Shown piece after piece: positions 22,401-45,826 of a stretch of DNA of 64,000 nt. Below the pieces are notes generated by a model. The model worked only from the letters and a program-made list of their open reading frames with translations. It did no database searches and was not told the origin of the DNA. How positions within the stretch are numbered: the stretch's first letter is position 1; each line of letters begins with the position of its first letter. The position numbers were made by a program, and so were the translations under genes. The stretch comes from Paratrimastix pyriformis (taxonomy: Eukaryota > Preaxostyla > Paratrimastigidae): the NCBI GenBank assembly GCA_027972325.1, contig JAPMOS010000023.1, positions 10,001-74,000 on the forward strand, written 5' to 3'.

Positions 22401-25400
22401 GTGCTTCCAGTTCGCGGGCGACGGGGCCCTGCAGACCGTCTGCCAGGGCTACCTGCTGGCCGCCCGGGCCGAGGATCTACTGGCCGCCTTGCCCCGCCGC
22501 CCGGGCACCCTGCGCCAGCCCCAGATGACCCCGGGCGCCCCGCCCCTCACCACCCCCGAGCGGCAACAGCGCGACCAGGCCGGGCGCCTCTTCGAGGAGG
22601 CCGCGGCCAAGTTCCAAGAAGGCGGCGCCCCGCCCCTGTTGGGTGCCCGGGCCCTGGCCTCGGCCGGGGTGTACGGACAGGCGGCCGTCCTCTTTGAGGC
22701 TGCCGGGCGTGTGGACCTGGCCTGCGAGTGCTACGGGCTCGCCTCGGCATGGGCCGACGCGGCCCGGTGCCAGGCCCGGCTGGGGCGGCCGTTTGAGGCG
22801 GCCCGGAATTTCCTGATGGCCGGTGCGGGGCCTGCGGGCCAGCCGGAGCACCTCCTGCAAGCTGTCAAGTACCTCGGCCTGGCCCGCGGTGCGGCGGCCT
22901 CGGCGGGCAACGCGGATGCAGGTCGGTCGGGGCACAGGATTCACGACGGATCGAGCAGAATCGCTGCGATGGTGGGTGGCCGCCGGGACGGCGGATCGGT
23001 GTGGTGCGATTGCAGGCATCCTCACCCACTTCTCCTTTCGTGTTTTTTGTCTTTTTTTCTCCTCCCATTCCCGCCACCCAGTGACCCGACTGGGCGAGTG
23101 CCTGAGTCTCCACCTGCTCCGCAGTCCAACCGCCCAGCCCGCCCTGGACGAGCTCGTGGCAGCCCTGCTGCCGCCCGCGCCCTCTGCTGCCAACACCGCC
23201 ATCCCCTCCCTGGCCGAGCGGGTCGGGTCCCTGATGCAGGCCGGCCACCTTGTGCCCGCTTTCGCCCTGCTCTGCGCCGGTCTGGCGGCCGGTGAGGCCA
23301 CCCCACCCAGCGCCCGGGCGGCCGAGGGCCTCACCCGGGCTCTGCTCGAGTCCCTGCCCGCCGTCCTGCATGCCCTGCACCACGGCCTGGCCGCCCGGGA
23401 TCCGACCTTCGTGGGCCTCAACGTTGGTGACCAGTGCCGGGCCGCCCTGCAGCGCCTCCGGGCGCCACCTCGTGCCCTGGTGGCTGCGGCCCGGCTGCTT
23501 GCCCAGCTGGGCTGGTCGGAGGCCGCGTGCCTGCTGGCCCCGCCCGCCTTGGCGGGCAGCCTGGCACTGCAGGCGGGCCGGTACGACCTGCTTCCGGCCG
23601 GCGACCCTGTTCTGCTGCCCCAGGCCCGGGCCGCCTGCCAGGCTGCCCTCTGCCACGTCTACATGCGTCACATGCAGGAGGTCGACGGGGACTCCGCGGT
23701 TCGGATCAACAAGCACACGCCTGCACAACTCGGTGCTGCCCTGGCTCTGCCGGCCGCCGCTGACGGGTCCACGCCCACGCTGGCTGGGTTTATGGAGCGC
23801 CTCCTTGCGACCGCCTTCCCGGCCGTCTCGCTGGGCGGCGCCGCTGCGCTTCCCCCGTCGGCGGCCCTGTCGGCCCTGGGCAGCCTGCTGGCCTCCTTCC
23901 TGCCTCTTCCGGCCACCCCGCCGGCATGGCCCAGCGACCCCACGCGCTCCGAGGCGCTTGCCATCCTTCTGGGCCTGTGCACGGGCCCGGGGCAAGTCAT
24001 CTGCCCCTGCTCGCTACTGGATCCCGTGCCCTTCACGGCCAGCAGCGCCCCGACGGTCCTGCAGGAACGCCGTCTGCTGGCCGCTGCCTGCGTGGCGCCA
24101 CAGGACACCCCCTGGCTCCTGCCCGCGATGTCCCAACTCGCCAACAGCCCGGCCATGCCCCACCCGGACCCCGTGTCGGCCCTCTGGCTCGGACTCGCCC
24201 CCCAGCAGGCCGCCGCTCTGGCCCTCAACACGGCCCTGGTTGCGGGCCTTGAGCTGCTTCGGACGCGGATTCCCTGGTTTGCACCACCACCGCCGCAGCC
24301 TGCCACGCCGCCCCCGGAGGCACCCGCAGCACTGCATTCGGCCGTCCCAACCCCGGCGCCGGCCCCGGCGGCCGCACTGAACTCAAAGCAGCGCCGTCAG
24401 CAGCGCAAACAGCAGGAGCAGCAGCTGGCCGGACAGCCTCCAGCCCAGCGCCCCGTCAGTGTGCACGTGGCCCGGCTGGCCGGGCTGGTCGACCTGGCCT
24501 GGCGGCTCCGACCGGGGCACCCCGTGGCACTGACCCCGACCGAGGCGCTGCATCTGATGCTCTTCGCCAGCCGGGCGCGGGCCTGCTCGCCCCTCCACGG
24601 GCAGGTGGCTCTGCCCGCCCTGCAGCCGCTCGGCTCGCTGCTGCTGGGCCTGCGCCCTGGCGCCCGGGCCGCGCCCCTGGGGCCCTTCCTGCAGGCGATC
24701 CAGGGACTGGGGGTCCTCGGGCTGGTTGGGGCGGGGCCTGAGGACGGGGGGCAACAGCTGCTGGCCGCTGAGGCGGCGGCGCTGGCCGAACTGATGGGCG
24801 CCGAGGCCCGCGGATGCATCGACCGGCTGGCGGCCCGGCTGACGCGGAGGCACCACGGCGAGCAGGACGACGACGAGGAAGAGGAGAAGGAGGAAGATGA
24901 CGAGGAGCAAGATGAGGAGGCCCATCCTGGTGAGGCTGAGGATGATGTCGCCGCCGACGGTGCCGATGCCGATGAGGAGGATGAGGATGAGGATGAGGAT
25001 GAGGATGATTACGAGGGCGACGGGTTGGACGACATTGATGGGGCTCCCCCACGCGAGCGGGCCAAGGAGGCCTGGTCCCCATGGGGCCCCCGCCCAACCT
25101 ATCGCCCAGGTTCTCGTTTCAAGGGCCCGATCGTGGTGGCCCCCAAGAAGACGGACGCCACGCTCCGCCCCGCCCCCCGCCACCACCCATCCGAAGCCCT
25201 GGACGAGCGCGCCCTGTCAGTCCTCTTCCGTGGGCTGCTGGGCTGCATGGCTGCCGACCGGCTCGCCCCGGGCGCCCAGCTGCGCCTCGCCCAGGCCACG
25301 ACCGACTTGCGCGCAGCCTTCGGGCTTCCCGCGGCTGGGATCTTCACCGCGGTGGCCACCTGGATGGGCCTGGCGGGGCCTGCCGACCCGCCCAGCCCGG

Positions 25401-26584
25401 CATTCCTGGCCCGGGTGGCGGCCATGGCAGGGACTGCCCACGACTCGGTCGGGCGCGTCGTGCTGATGACTGCCGTGTGCCGCGACGGGGTTTGGGCCAA
25501 CAGGCCCGAGATTCCAGTGGCCCCGGAGGAGGTGCCCCACTGCTGGGCGGCCCTGGTGGCCACGTCGCTGCCGCCGGCCGCCCTGCCGCCTGTCCTGCGG
25601 CTGCAGTGCTCGGCCCTGGCCATTGGCCTCGCTTCACTTGGGGTCGCCTCGGCAATCCACGGCTGTCTGGTCGACCCCGGGGCTGCTGCCCCACCGGCCC
25701 CATCGACCTTACCCGAGGAGCTTCAGACCTGGTCCCGCGCTGTGAACCTGACGGTCGACCTGCAGGCCTCCTTGCGTGTGCTGGGCATGGCGCTCGCGGA
25801 TGTGCTCGGGCGGGGCTACCCGGCCCCCCTGATGAAGTCCTGCGAGCCCATGTTCCGCCACCTCTGCGCCCTGCTGTCCCTGCTTCATGACGGCCTCGAC
25901 GCCGTCCTGGCGCGCCTGCCGGCCGGGCCCACGGAGGCCCAGATCGGCCTGCGGGACCAGATCGGGCTCATCCTCGCCCTCTCGCGCAAAGCCCTGGGCG
26001 GTCCGGCCCCCGGCGTCGTGGATGGCGAGGTCTCCCTGGAGACGCTGATCGCCCGGCTCAAGGTGACGCCCCCCACACCCGTCCGGACCGACCCTGGCCC
26101 GGATAGCCTCGCCTTCTACGAGGCCGCTGCTGCTGCCCAGCCGGCCCGTCGGGCGACAGGCGCGGGTGAGGACGAGGGCTTCGTTTTGGTGGCCGCCGAA
26201 GACTCTGCCGCCCGCGCGGACGGTGTGCCCTCGGCCAGCGAGCTGCTCCTGAGCTGCCGGGAGCTGCTCCTCCGCCATGCGGACCTTCCCCCGGCCCTGC
26301 GGGCCCTCTGCTGCCGGGTGATGGCCGACCTGACCCTGGGCGATGGCGCCCGCGACGCCTGGCAGAGTCTGGTGGCCGCCCACCAGGGCTGGCAGGAGGA
26401 CCGCCTGGCGGCCCTGCGTCGTGCGGCTCTGGCGGTGAGCCCCGACCAGCTGGCCGCACAGGAGCGGGCCGCCCGGCTGCAGGAGATGCAGCTCGAACTC
26501 CGGCGCCGGCGCAACCTCAAGCGCCAGCGGCATCTCCTGGTGCGGGCCTTCATGCGCAAGCTCAGAGAACGCCAGGCCGGGTGA
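16493..26584 (+). CDS. TRANK1-like giant SF1 (UvrD-type) helicase, multi-exon
   Basis: A very long protein of the TPR-and-ankyrin-repeat-containing protein 1 / UvrD-like helicase family. The start is taken at 16493. Exon 1 (to 17247) holds the family N-terminal WRVLITPSALRRLEHL segment; exon 2 is 17301-17502; exon 3 from 17707 gives Walker A (LGRSGTGKTTTALLRLW). Later exons give Walker B SVTVDEVQDWTQ (about 20240-20275), GDTCQTIARGVGFRFCDLQS, LQLTTNFRSHADILRLCNSV, TFEAKGLEFEDVLLYNFF and ELKQLYTAVSRARRRVFVFD, so helicase motifs I, II, III and V/VI are intact. After about 22300 the chain becomes an Ala/Leu-rich, TPR-like helical region with few introns: one open frame runs to TGA at 26584. It contains a strongly acidic linker at about 24860-25030. 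The animal ankyrin repeats were not seen. Biochemical role is unknown even in animals. Confidence 0.85.
17575..17692 (+). repeat. (ACCATC/ACCGTC)n intronic microsatellite
   Basis: Degenerate CAC/CAT trinucleotides between the GTCCGG donor at 17503 and the acceptor before the Walker A exon at 17707. Confidence 0.85.
20345..20445 (+). repeat. 12-bp minisatellite (CCACACTTGGGG)n
   Basis: About eight copies of a dodecamer directly after the GTCCGC donor at 20334, between the Walker B exon and the GDTCQTIARGV exon. A related CACTTGGGG array occurs in the CCDC22 gene. Confidence 0.92.
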
Positions 26585-26870
26585 GAGAGGAGATAGCCTG
26601 TTCTTTTTTGTGTTTTGTAGAATTTCTTACCTTGAGCGGATTGTTCTTCTTCTTCTTTTCATTTTCTTTTCGCAATTGCTTTTTTCGATTCGGTTCAAGA
26701 CGTGGCAATCTTGTTGGCGACCCACGGGAATCTCATTCGAGTGCTTCGAAAGAGAGGGAATGGGCGCGTGAAAAACGTGAACCGGCAAAACGGCCAGGGC
26801 CAGAACGTATCACCCCCGGCCAGGTCAGTCTCCATCCGGAACCAGCTGTTGGTGCGCGGCGGTCATCGAA
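26585..26870. other. Intergenic region upstream of F-box/ankyrin gene
   Basis: T-rich at 26605-26690, then an open stretch in frame with nothing recognisable. The latter half could be a 5' UTR or an extra upstream exon. No RNA gene was recognised. Confidence 0.4.
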
Positions 26871-29800
26871 ATGATCTTGCTGGACCTTCCCTCCGACTTG
26901 CTCGTTGAAATCTTACGTCAGCTCCCGCTCCTCGACACCGTCGCACCCTGTTCCACTTGCCGCCACCTTAGTAATCTCGCCAGCGGCGCGCTCACCAACT
27001 ATCCACTGGCCGAGATCTACGAAACCGACTGGAAACAGAAACGAATTTCGTTGATGGTCATGAGGCGCATCGTCGCCCTGAAAATTCGGGGAAACAAAGG
27101 ATCATATCCGGCGCACTGGCTGACCCGGTTGGCTCCGTCTGTGGTTCTCCTCTTCCACACTCACGCTCGCATCCACCCACCCACAAACAGATATTCTTCA
27201 CATTTGCGCGTTCTTGACGTCCGCGAGTCGGCCAGTTTCAACGCCGCCATGGCCGACACGCCCGCGTTGCCCGTGCCGGCGGCCGTCTTCCCCACTGTCA
27301 CGACGCTCTACGCCTCCGGGCCATTCCTCCGCGGGACCTTCTTCATGGGGGTCGACATCACCTTTCCCGGGCTGGTCGTCCTGCACATGGGCCACACCAC
27401 CCGGTGTCTGCCGCCGGACGGAGACGAAAGCTGCCGGCAGTCACCCGCCCCCGTCGAGCCGCGCTTCGTGCAACTTCGGTGGGTCTTTTGGAGCTGCCGA
27501 CCCGACCCACTCCCGGTCCGGTTTCCGGCGGGCTGTCACTTCGTCAACGAGATGATTGAAGTGGGCCTGGTGGCTGGCACCGCGGGCCTGGAGGAGGTCC
27601 TCGCCGCGGGTCACCTCGCCAGTCGGGTCAACAACCCGCTGTGGGCTGCTGTTGCCAATGGTCTGTTTTGGGACGCATCTCGTTGTTCATTCAATATTCG
27701 CGTGGCTCCCCTTTCCATGCGGGCATGCTTGTCCCGGCTGGCTTCCACCGCAGGTCGTTGGGACCTGTTCGATTTCTTGACGGCGCCCACGGCGCCCGAC
27801 ACGCTGCTGGCTCGTCCGGGGTACCTGCGAGAGGCCGCCCCGCCTCGGTTGCGATTCCCCCTCTACTCCATCGATACTTGCTTCGCCAAACCGCACCCAG
27901 GCAGCACCTTGGCCGTGTGCTGCGCCCTCACGGACAGGGTCGACTTGATGCAGAAGCTCGTGGACCGAGGCGCAGACCCCTTTGCTGCCGACCTGTCCAG
28001 ATACGACGGGCCCAGCGCCGTTCGGGAGGTCGCAAGGCGGATTGCCAGGAAAGTCGCTCCTCCCAAGGTCCGGGAGTGGGCGGTGGGGGTGCGGAAGACT
28101 GCGCGCCATCTCCACATCCACGGATTCTTATCCTTTCCCCCTGCTGTGCAGCTCGTTGCGTGGTATGAGGCACTCATGCAGACCCCCGTTCTGGAGGCCA
28201 CATCACACCAGCGGGAGCGCGGCAAGGAGCTTGTGCGCATCCTCTGGGATGTCTCCCCTAAGGACCCCATTTTACGGAGGGCCCAGGAGCTTCTCGAGGA
28301 GGGCCGCCTGGCCGCTCGGTGCCCGGCCCTGGCGCAGGGGATGCTGGAGGGAGCTATCCTCGCCTTGCGGTCACAGTCCGAGTCGAGGTGAGCTTTGCCA
28401 TCATTCCCCGCCCTGCCTCCCATTCCCGGCCCATCAGGGGCTGAACCTCGGGGTCTTCGCTCCCATCGCCAAGCTCACCTCATCCACGTTGTTCTTTGGT
28501 TTTTTGCACTTTGTGTTCGGCATAACTCTCATAATCCTCATCAGGTGTGCCGCCCTTCTCGATCTACTCCTGCAACACACAGACCCATCGCCTGAATGTT
28601 TCGTGGTCGGCGTCGCATCGTACAAGGTCCTCGTTCTGCGTCACCCCTCCCTCCCCTCCCTCCCTCCCTCCCTCCCTCCCTCCCCTCCCTCCCCCCCTCC
28701 CTCCCTCCCCCCCATCCCCGGTCTTTGTGCAAGGTCCCATCCTCCTCCTCTTCCTCTTCCTCTCCCCCTTCCCGTTGTTGATCTTTCCGGTCACAGACTG
28801 AGAACTACGAGAAACTCCGGGCCGCCCATCTGGCCGCCCGTGGACCTGATGCCATGCGGGAACTGTATGCGGACCGGACCGTGTGCTACGATATCCTCCA
28901 CGCCTTGGTCAGCCCAAGGTGGATCTGGTCACCCACCCACATCGATCGCCTCATTGCTGACGGAGCAGACCCCATGTTGTCCCCGCCCCCAGGGTCTGCC
29001 TGCCCCATTTGCTACATTTCGACGTTTGGGACTTCTCCCCTCCCTCCCATCTGACACTTCGTTGCCCTTCCCCACGACCCAGCCGTCCTCGGCTGCTGGC
29101 CGTCGTGGGCGGGTCGGAGAGCCTCGTCGAACAACTTTTCGAGGCTGGCCATGTGGTCCGTTTCGCATCAACCTCGTTCGTTCCCTACGCACCTCAACGC
29201 CTCCTCATGTGATGGCGACCGTCCTCGCAAACTCTCTCTGCTGCGTAGCCCGAGCAGGGGGACGTCGATGCGCAGCATGAGCAGCCGGCCATCATCTCAC
29301 TGCTGCTGCGGCGTGGCGATGAATGCGGGATTCGGTTGAGAGTCCCCCAGGGGCCCGACTGGGCCTACCATTCCCGCCGCTCCTCGGCTAAGGTCCGCCG
29401 GCGCGAGGGATGTGAAAGCATGCTGGACGATTGGGAGTGGCGTGGCACACGTCTCACCTGCCACCTGCACCACGTCGTCTCATAGGATCTGCGGTATTTC
29501 ATGAGTCATGGGCTGGAGGTCACCCCGTCCTTCGTTTTGACCCTCATTCGGACGTACACGAGCCGCTATCACCCGACAGGTCGCGCCCTTGTTGGAGTGC
29601 TGGTGGGGGCTACGGAGGCTGGTGGGGGATACGGAGGCTACGCTGTCGATCCTGTGACTGCTTCTGATCTTCGGGTCGTGCTTTGGGTGTTGCGTTGGTT
29701 GTCGACGGTTGCTGCCCTGTAGACCAGGATGAGCTCCCGGAGTTGCTTCGGTTTGCCCTCAGGCAGGTCGCTCCCGCGGCCTGGCAGCCCCTACTCGCAC

Positions 29801-30207
29801 CCGCTGCCCCCACCACCACCGGCCGGGGCTCCCTCATCCAGTTGGCCCCGGCGCTGCGTGCGCTCCGCGAGACCCTGGCCGCCTGGCGCGCCAACCCCGC
29901 CCCCGACCGTCTGCGGACCCTGTCGGAGGCCCTGGACCTGCTCCCCGAGCGGGAGCCCCTCGTGTCCAGGTGCGTCCATTATGGACTCCCCAGCAAGCGA
30001 CGCCCCTGCCCCGGGATCGAGATGACCCACGTGCTGCTGGTGCTGGTCGTGCGCAAGTGGCAGACGTGCCGGGGCCTGAAGCACCCCGCGGCTCGGAACT
30101 GCATTGCCGCACGTCAGCGGTGGGACCCGACCATGCGCGTCTTTCTGGAGAGGCTCTGCGAGGTCGCAAGGCTTTCCCCGAGCGTTGGGTACCGAGCATC
30201 ATCATAA
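26871..30207 (+). CDS. F-box protein with ankyrin-like repeats, multi-exon
   Basis: The ATG at 26871 gives ILLDLPSDLLVEILRQLPLL, a clear F-box start, followed by VAPCSTCRHLSNLAS. Downstream, ankyrin-like helices are visible: STLAVCCALTDRVDLMQKLV then DRGADPF, and later RLLAVVGGSESLVEQLFEAG and IISLLLRRGDECG. The first about 1.5 kb reads as one open frame, but two or three in-phase introns probably lie within it (candidates 27129-27191, 27660-27753 and 28068-28150, each ending in pyrimidines plus CAG). Further exons follow: TENYEKLRAAHLAARGPDAM at about 28799, the ankyrin piece at 29085-29155, DLRYFMSHGLEVTPSFVLTL at 29486, and a final exon from about 29725 ending with TAA at 30205-30207. The likely role is an SCF substrate adaptor. 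Exact exon structure is uncertain. Confidence 0.7.
28636..28712 (+). repeat. (CCCT)n pyrimidine microsatellite
   Basis: CCCTCCCT units in an intron that follows a GTCCTC donor at about 28628 in the F-box/ankyrin gene. Confidence 0.85.
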
Positions 30208-30225
30208 ATGCCGGGGAAGAAGTCC

Positions 30226-30305
30226 GCCCGTCCGCCCGCCCGCCCGCCCGCCCCCCCCTCCCCCCTCCCCTCCCCTCCCCTCCCCTCCCCTCCCCTCCCC
30301 TCCCC
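30226..30305 (+). repeat. (CCCG)n then (CCCCT)n tract
   Basis: Tetramer and pentamer C-rich repeats in the gap after the F-box/ankyrin stop codon and directly before the LSU rRNA fragment. Confidence 0.88.
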
Positions 30306-30313
30306 AAAGTACT

Positions 30314-30370
30314 AACACAAACCGTGAAAGCGTGGCCTACCGATCCTTTGTGTTTTCGAATCTTGAAACC

Positions 30371-30401
<31 letters not shown>

Positions 30402-30403
30402 TT
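30314..30403 (+). rRNA. Isolated fragment of large-subunit (28S-type) rRNA, domain V
   Basis: The stretch reads CACAAACCGTGAAAGCGTGG, then CCTACCGATCCTTTG, a short divergent stem, then AGGTGTCAGAAAAGTTACCA followed by CAGGGATAATTG. This is the near-universal domain V segment of eukaryotic LSU rRNA just before the peptidyl-transferase centre. One expected C (GGGATAAC) is T. Similarity stops abruptly on both sides, at the pyrimidine repeat and after ATTG. It is about 90 nt in sense orientation to both neighbours, 83 bp upstream of the F-box/SPRY start codon. It is almost certainly a displaced rRNA copy and not a functional rRNA gene; it could be part of a 5' UTR or promoter. Confidence 0.88.
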
Positions 30404-30486
30404 GAAAAATCGTTCAACCTTTGGGTGAGTCATACTCACCCAGGGTTCCTTTCTTGTGTCCTCGTGTCGCTGTTTCGTGAAGCCGC

Positions 30487-31717
30487 ATGGCAGAGCTGGC
30501 GTATCTCCCCGACGAATTGTTCATCATGGTTCTCGCCAATTTGAACGGCGCCGACTTGGGTCATGCCTTGCAGACATGCAAACGATGCTCCACTTTGTTG
30601 GTCAATGAGGAGGTCAGTCCAACTCTGGCCGTAGCATTGGTAGCTACAGCCGTTCTAGTTTTGGCGGAACTGGTGCCGAAACTGGCTCGGCATCAACAGA
30701 CTTGATGGTCGGGCATCCACATTCCGCGAAGCAGCGCAGGCCGGTGTCGAGTTTACTTGGGATCCCGATCACTCGAAACCAAATTTGATTTTTTCCGACG
30801 TCAGTTTTCGCCATCTCTGGGCTTTTGGTTGATGTTCTCCCCCGCAATAGAGGAATCGAGTTGTGGCGACCCCGAAAACGGAGGGCGACAACAGTGTTGT
30901 TCTGGGTCGGACCGTCTTTCGTCCGGGTGATTGCCGCTTTTGGGAGATTCACATCCTGGGCCGCTCCAGGGGACCCACGGTCTGCCCCCAACCTGGCCCC
31001 ACGCCGACATTCCCCCCGGTTCAGTTCACCTTCGGCGTGGCCAGAGCAAATTACACGAAGTACGCACAGTACCTCAACGGTCCCACCAACAGCAAGGTGC
31101 CTTCCGATGCAGCCCGCTCGCTGCAGGTCGGTGGACCTCCCTCCCCCCCCCACCCACCCACCCCACCCCCACCCTCGTTCCACACGCATCGCACACACAG
31201 GTTTACCTCGACCTGCACGTCCGTAACGAGGAGTACATTGCGCTGTTCATCGACGGGGTGCTGGACGTTGTGCACCAACTCCGAGAGTTCGGGGCCCGCG
31301 AGGAATGGGCCACGGTCGGCCTCCGGCCGGCCATCAGCATGTGGTCCGTCGTGGTGGCTATCACCCTGTGGGGATGTGGGATGTTGGTGGGTAGCACCCC
31401 ACCACCATGCGTTCGCCAAGGGCCCCAAGTTCGCTTGGTGGTGTGCGTCAGGTTGGGGAGACCGATCGCTCCACACCACCGCCACTCACGCGCCATGCTT
31501 TACGACAACATCCTCGATGATACCACCATGGGGTTCTTCTGACATCCCCCCCACACACACACACACCACCGTTACGCACGGCAGGTACAACGACAACATC
31601 CTCGAGCTGAGCGGTGGCATCCGGAGCATCCCCGAGGCGATGCTCGACCAGATCACCAGCCGCCGGGCCGCCGGGGGACAGACGGCGAGCCGGGGGAAAG
31701 GCTCGTGGACGCACTGA
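30487..31717 (+). CDS. F-box protein with SPRY/B30.2-like domain
   Basis: Exon 1 (30487-30612) gives MAELAYLPDELFIMVLANLN followed by ALQTCKRCSTLLV, an F-box. The intron starts GTCAGT and exon 2 starts at 30851 (phase 0) with RNRVVATPKTEGDNSVVLGR then CRFWEIHILG, like the first SPRY strands. The following pieces FTFGVARANYTKYAQYLNGP and VYLDLHVRNEEYIALFIDGV match the core SPRY pattern. The last exon (about 31585 on) gives YNDNILELSGGIRSIPEAML and TGA at 31717. The domain order resembles FBXO45-type adaptors that recruit SPRY-bound targets to an E3 ligase. SPRY assignment is by pattern only; a short extra exon in the first intron is possible. Confidence 0.65.
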
Positions 31718-32052
31718 GGGCGGCAACGCCAAATGGGCCACGCCAAAAAACTCAACGAAATCTCGCCTTCTCTGTCAGGGGCCCAAGCAGGGGGCCGTTG
31801 TTTCGGGGGGTCGGATGTTTTTTTTTTGGGGGCACCCGAAAGGTGTCCTTGGATGTTGTTGTCTCGAGACACCACTGATCTTCGACTCTGTTCTTGCGGT
31901 TCGCTCCGTCTGCTGCCAACAGCAGCAGCAGCAACAGCAGCAACTCCAATAACAACAACAGCAGCAGCAGCAGCATGTCTCGCAACTCGAAACAAGATCG
32001 TCGGATGTTGGCTTTGTCCATGCGAGCGGTTCCCTGAGAGCCCAGAGGCCAC
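31718..32052. other. Convergent F-box/SPRY - INTS11 3' region
   Basis: About 335 bases containing a T9 run near 31820 and CAG/CAA trinucleotides at 31917-31975. No gene was recognised on either strand. Confidence 0.45.
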
Positions 32053-38660
<6,608 letters not shown>

Positions 38661-38756
38661 CAGGATCGATGCACACAAAGTTCGCCTGCAAACGGCAGAC
38701 ACACCTTGTCGAAAGCCACTCGGCTCGGCATCAACACTCGGCCACCGGACACAATT
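38661..38756. promoter_or_regulatory. Bidirectional promoter INTS11 / CCDC22
   Basis: Only 96 bp separate the two start codons, which are both fixed by strong N-terminal homology. The shared promoter and both 5' UTRs must fit here or overlap the neighbouring first exons. No TATA-like element was recognised. Confidence 0.7.
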
Positions 38757-45134
<6,378 letters not shown>

Positions 45135-45427
45135 CCTGCTCTGATCGCCGCACGGGACCTGAGGGGGCCGCTGGGTGGAGGGGGCCCCGAATAACACACC
45201 TGCCCCCTTCCATATCGCTCCCTTCTGTTCCGTCCGAAGTCTCGTGGTGTTGTTCCTGTGCAGACGAAGATAACAAGGCGCAAAAAAAAAAATAGCGGTT
45301 GGCAGATGGACCGCGCGGGGGGGGGGGGGGGGGGGTTGGAAAACGATGTGCCCTTTTTTCCCCGCGCTCACTTTGTGGCCCCGTTGTGGCCCGTTTTGTG
45401 GTCCCACTCTTGGACCAGCGTGGGATG
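45135..45427. other. CCDC22 3' flank
   Basis: Contains an A11 run at 45282 and a G19 run near 45316. No gene or RNA was recognised. Confidence 0.4.
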
Positions 45428-45819
45428 GGACAGCCGCCCGCCTTCAACGAGCCGCTGATCGTGCGGCGTCACAGCACCATCCTGGACAGCTGCCGCGGCG
45501 TCCATCGGACCCTGCAGGACAGCTTCAAGTACGCGCTGCTCTCGGCCAAGTACAGCCCCCAGCGGGTGGGTCGCATCTTTTTTTTTGATGGAGCACAAAA
45601 AAAAAGAAAAAAATTTCGCAACCTCCAGGGATTGAACCTGGGCGGGACAAGTCCCACCGCCTTAGCAGGGCGGCGCCTTAACCACTCGGCCAAAGTTGCT
45701 GCAATAAAAAAAGAATAGCATAGGGTCATCCATGACATGCCATCTCATTGCTGTGTCGCCGCAGGTTTCTGGAAGAGGGCCCAACCACGGGGTCAAGCTG
45801 TCTTTACAAGACTTGTGAA
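45428..45819 (+). CDS. Small spliced ORF, unknown function
   Basis: The ATG at 45428 gives MGQPPAFNEPLIVRRHSTIL, then DSCRGVHRTLQDSFKYALLS and AKYSPQR, with codon use like the true exons around it. Splicing out 45567-45762 (GTGGGT donor, CGCAG acceptor) in phase 0 would give VSGRGPNHGVKLSLQDL and TGA at 45817-45819, about 64 residues. The donor is not of the GTCYGY type common here, so the join is tentative, and this may be part of a longer gene. I do not recognise the family. The putative intron carries an antisense tRNA-Ser. The rhomboid start codon follows the stop by 7 bp. Confidence 0.45.
45617..45699 (-). tRNA. tRNA-Ser (anticodon GCT)
   Basis: On the minus strand the acceptor stem GCAACTT/AGGTTGC has one G-T pair and the discriminator base is G, as in eukaryotic tRNA-Ser. 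The anticodon arm CCGCC-CTGCTAA-GGCGG gives GCT, which reads AGC/AGU. A class II variable arm (TGGGACTTGTCCCG) and a T arm CCAGGTTCAATCCCTGG are present. T-rich runs follow on the transcribed strand (plus-strand A runs 45598-45613) and would terminate Pol III. There is no intron. Confidence 0.95.
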
Positions 45820-45826
45820 TGCCATA

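Noticed and set aside
26702-26908. Possible small basic gene (MAILLATHGNLIRVLRKRGN)
   Set aside because: Short, no recognised homology, overlaps the F-box/ankyrin start codon region and may be UTR; not supported enough to list.
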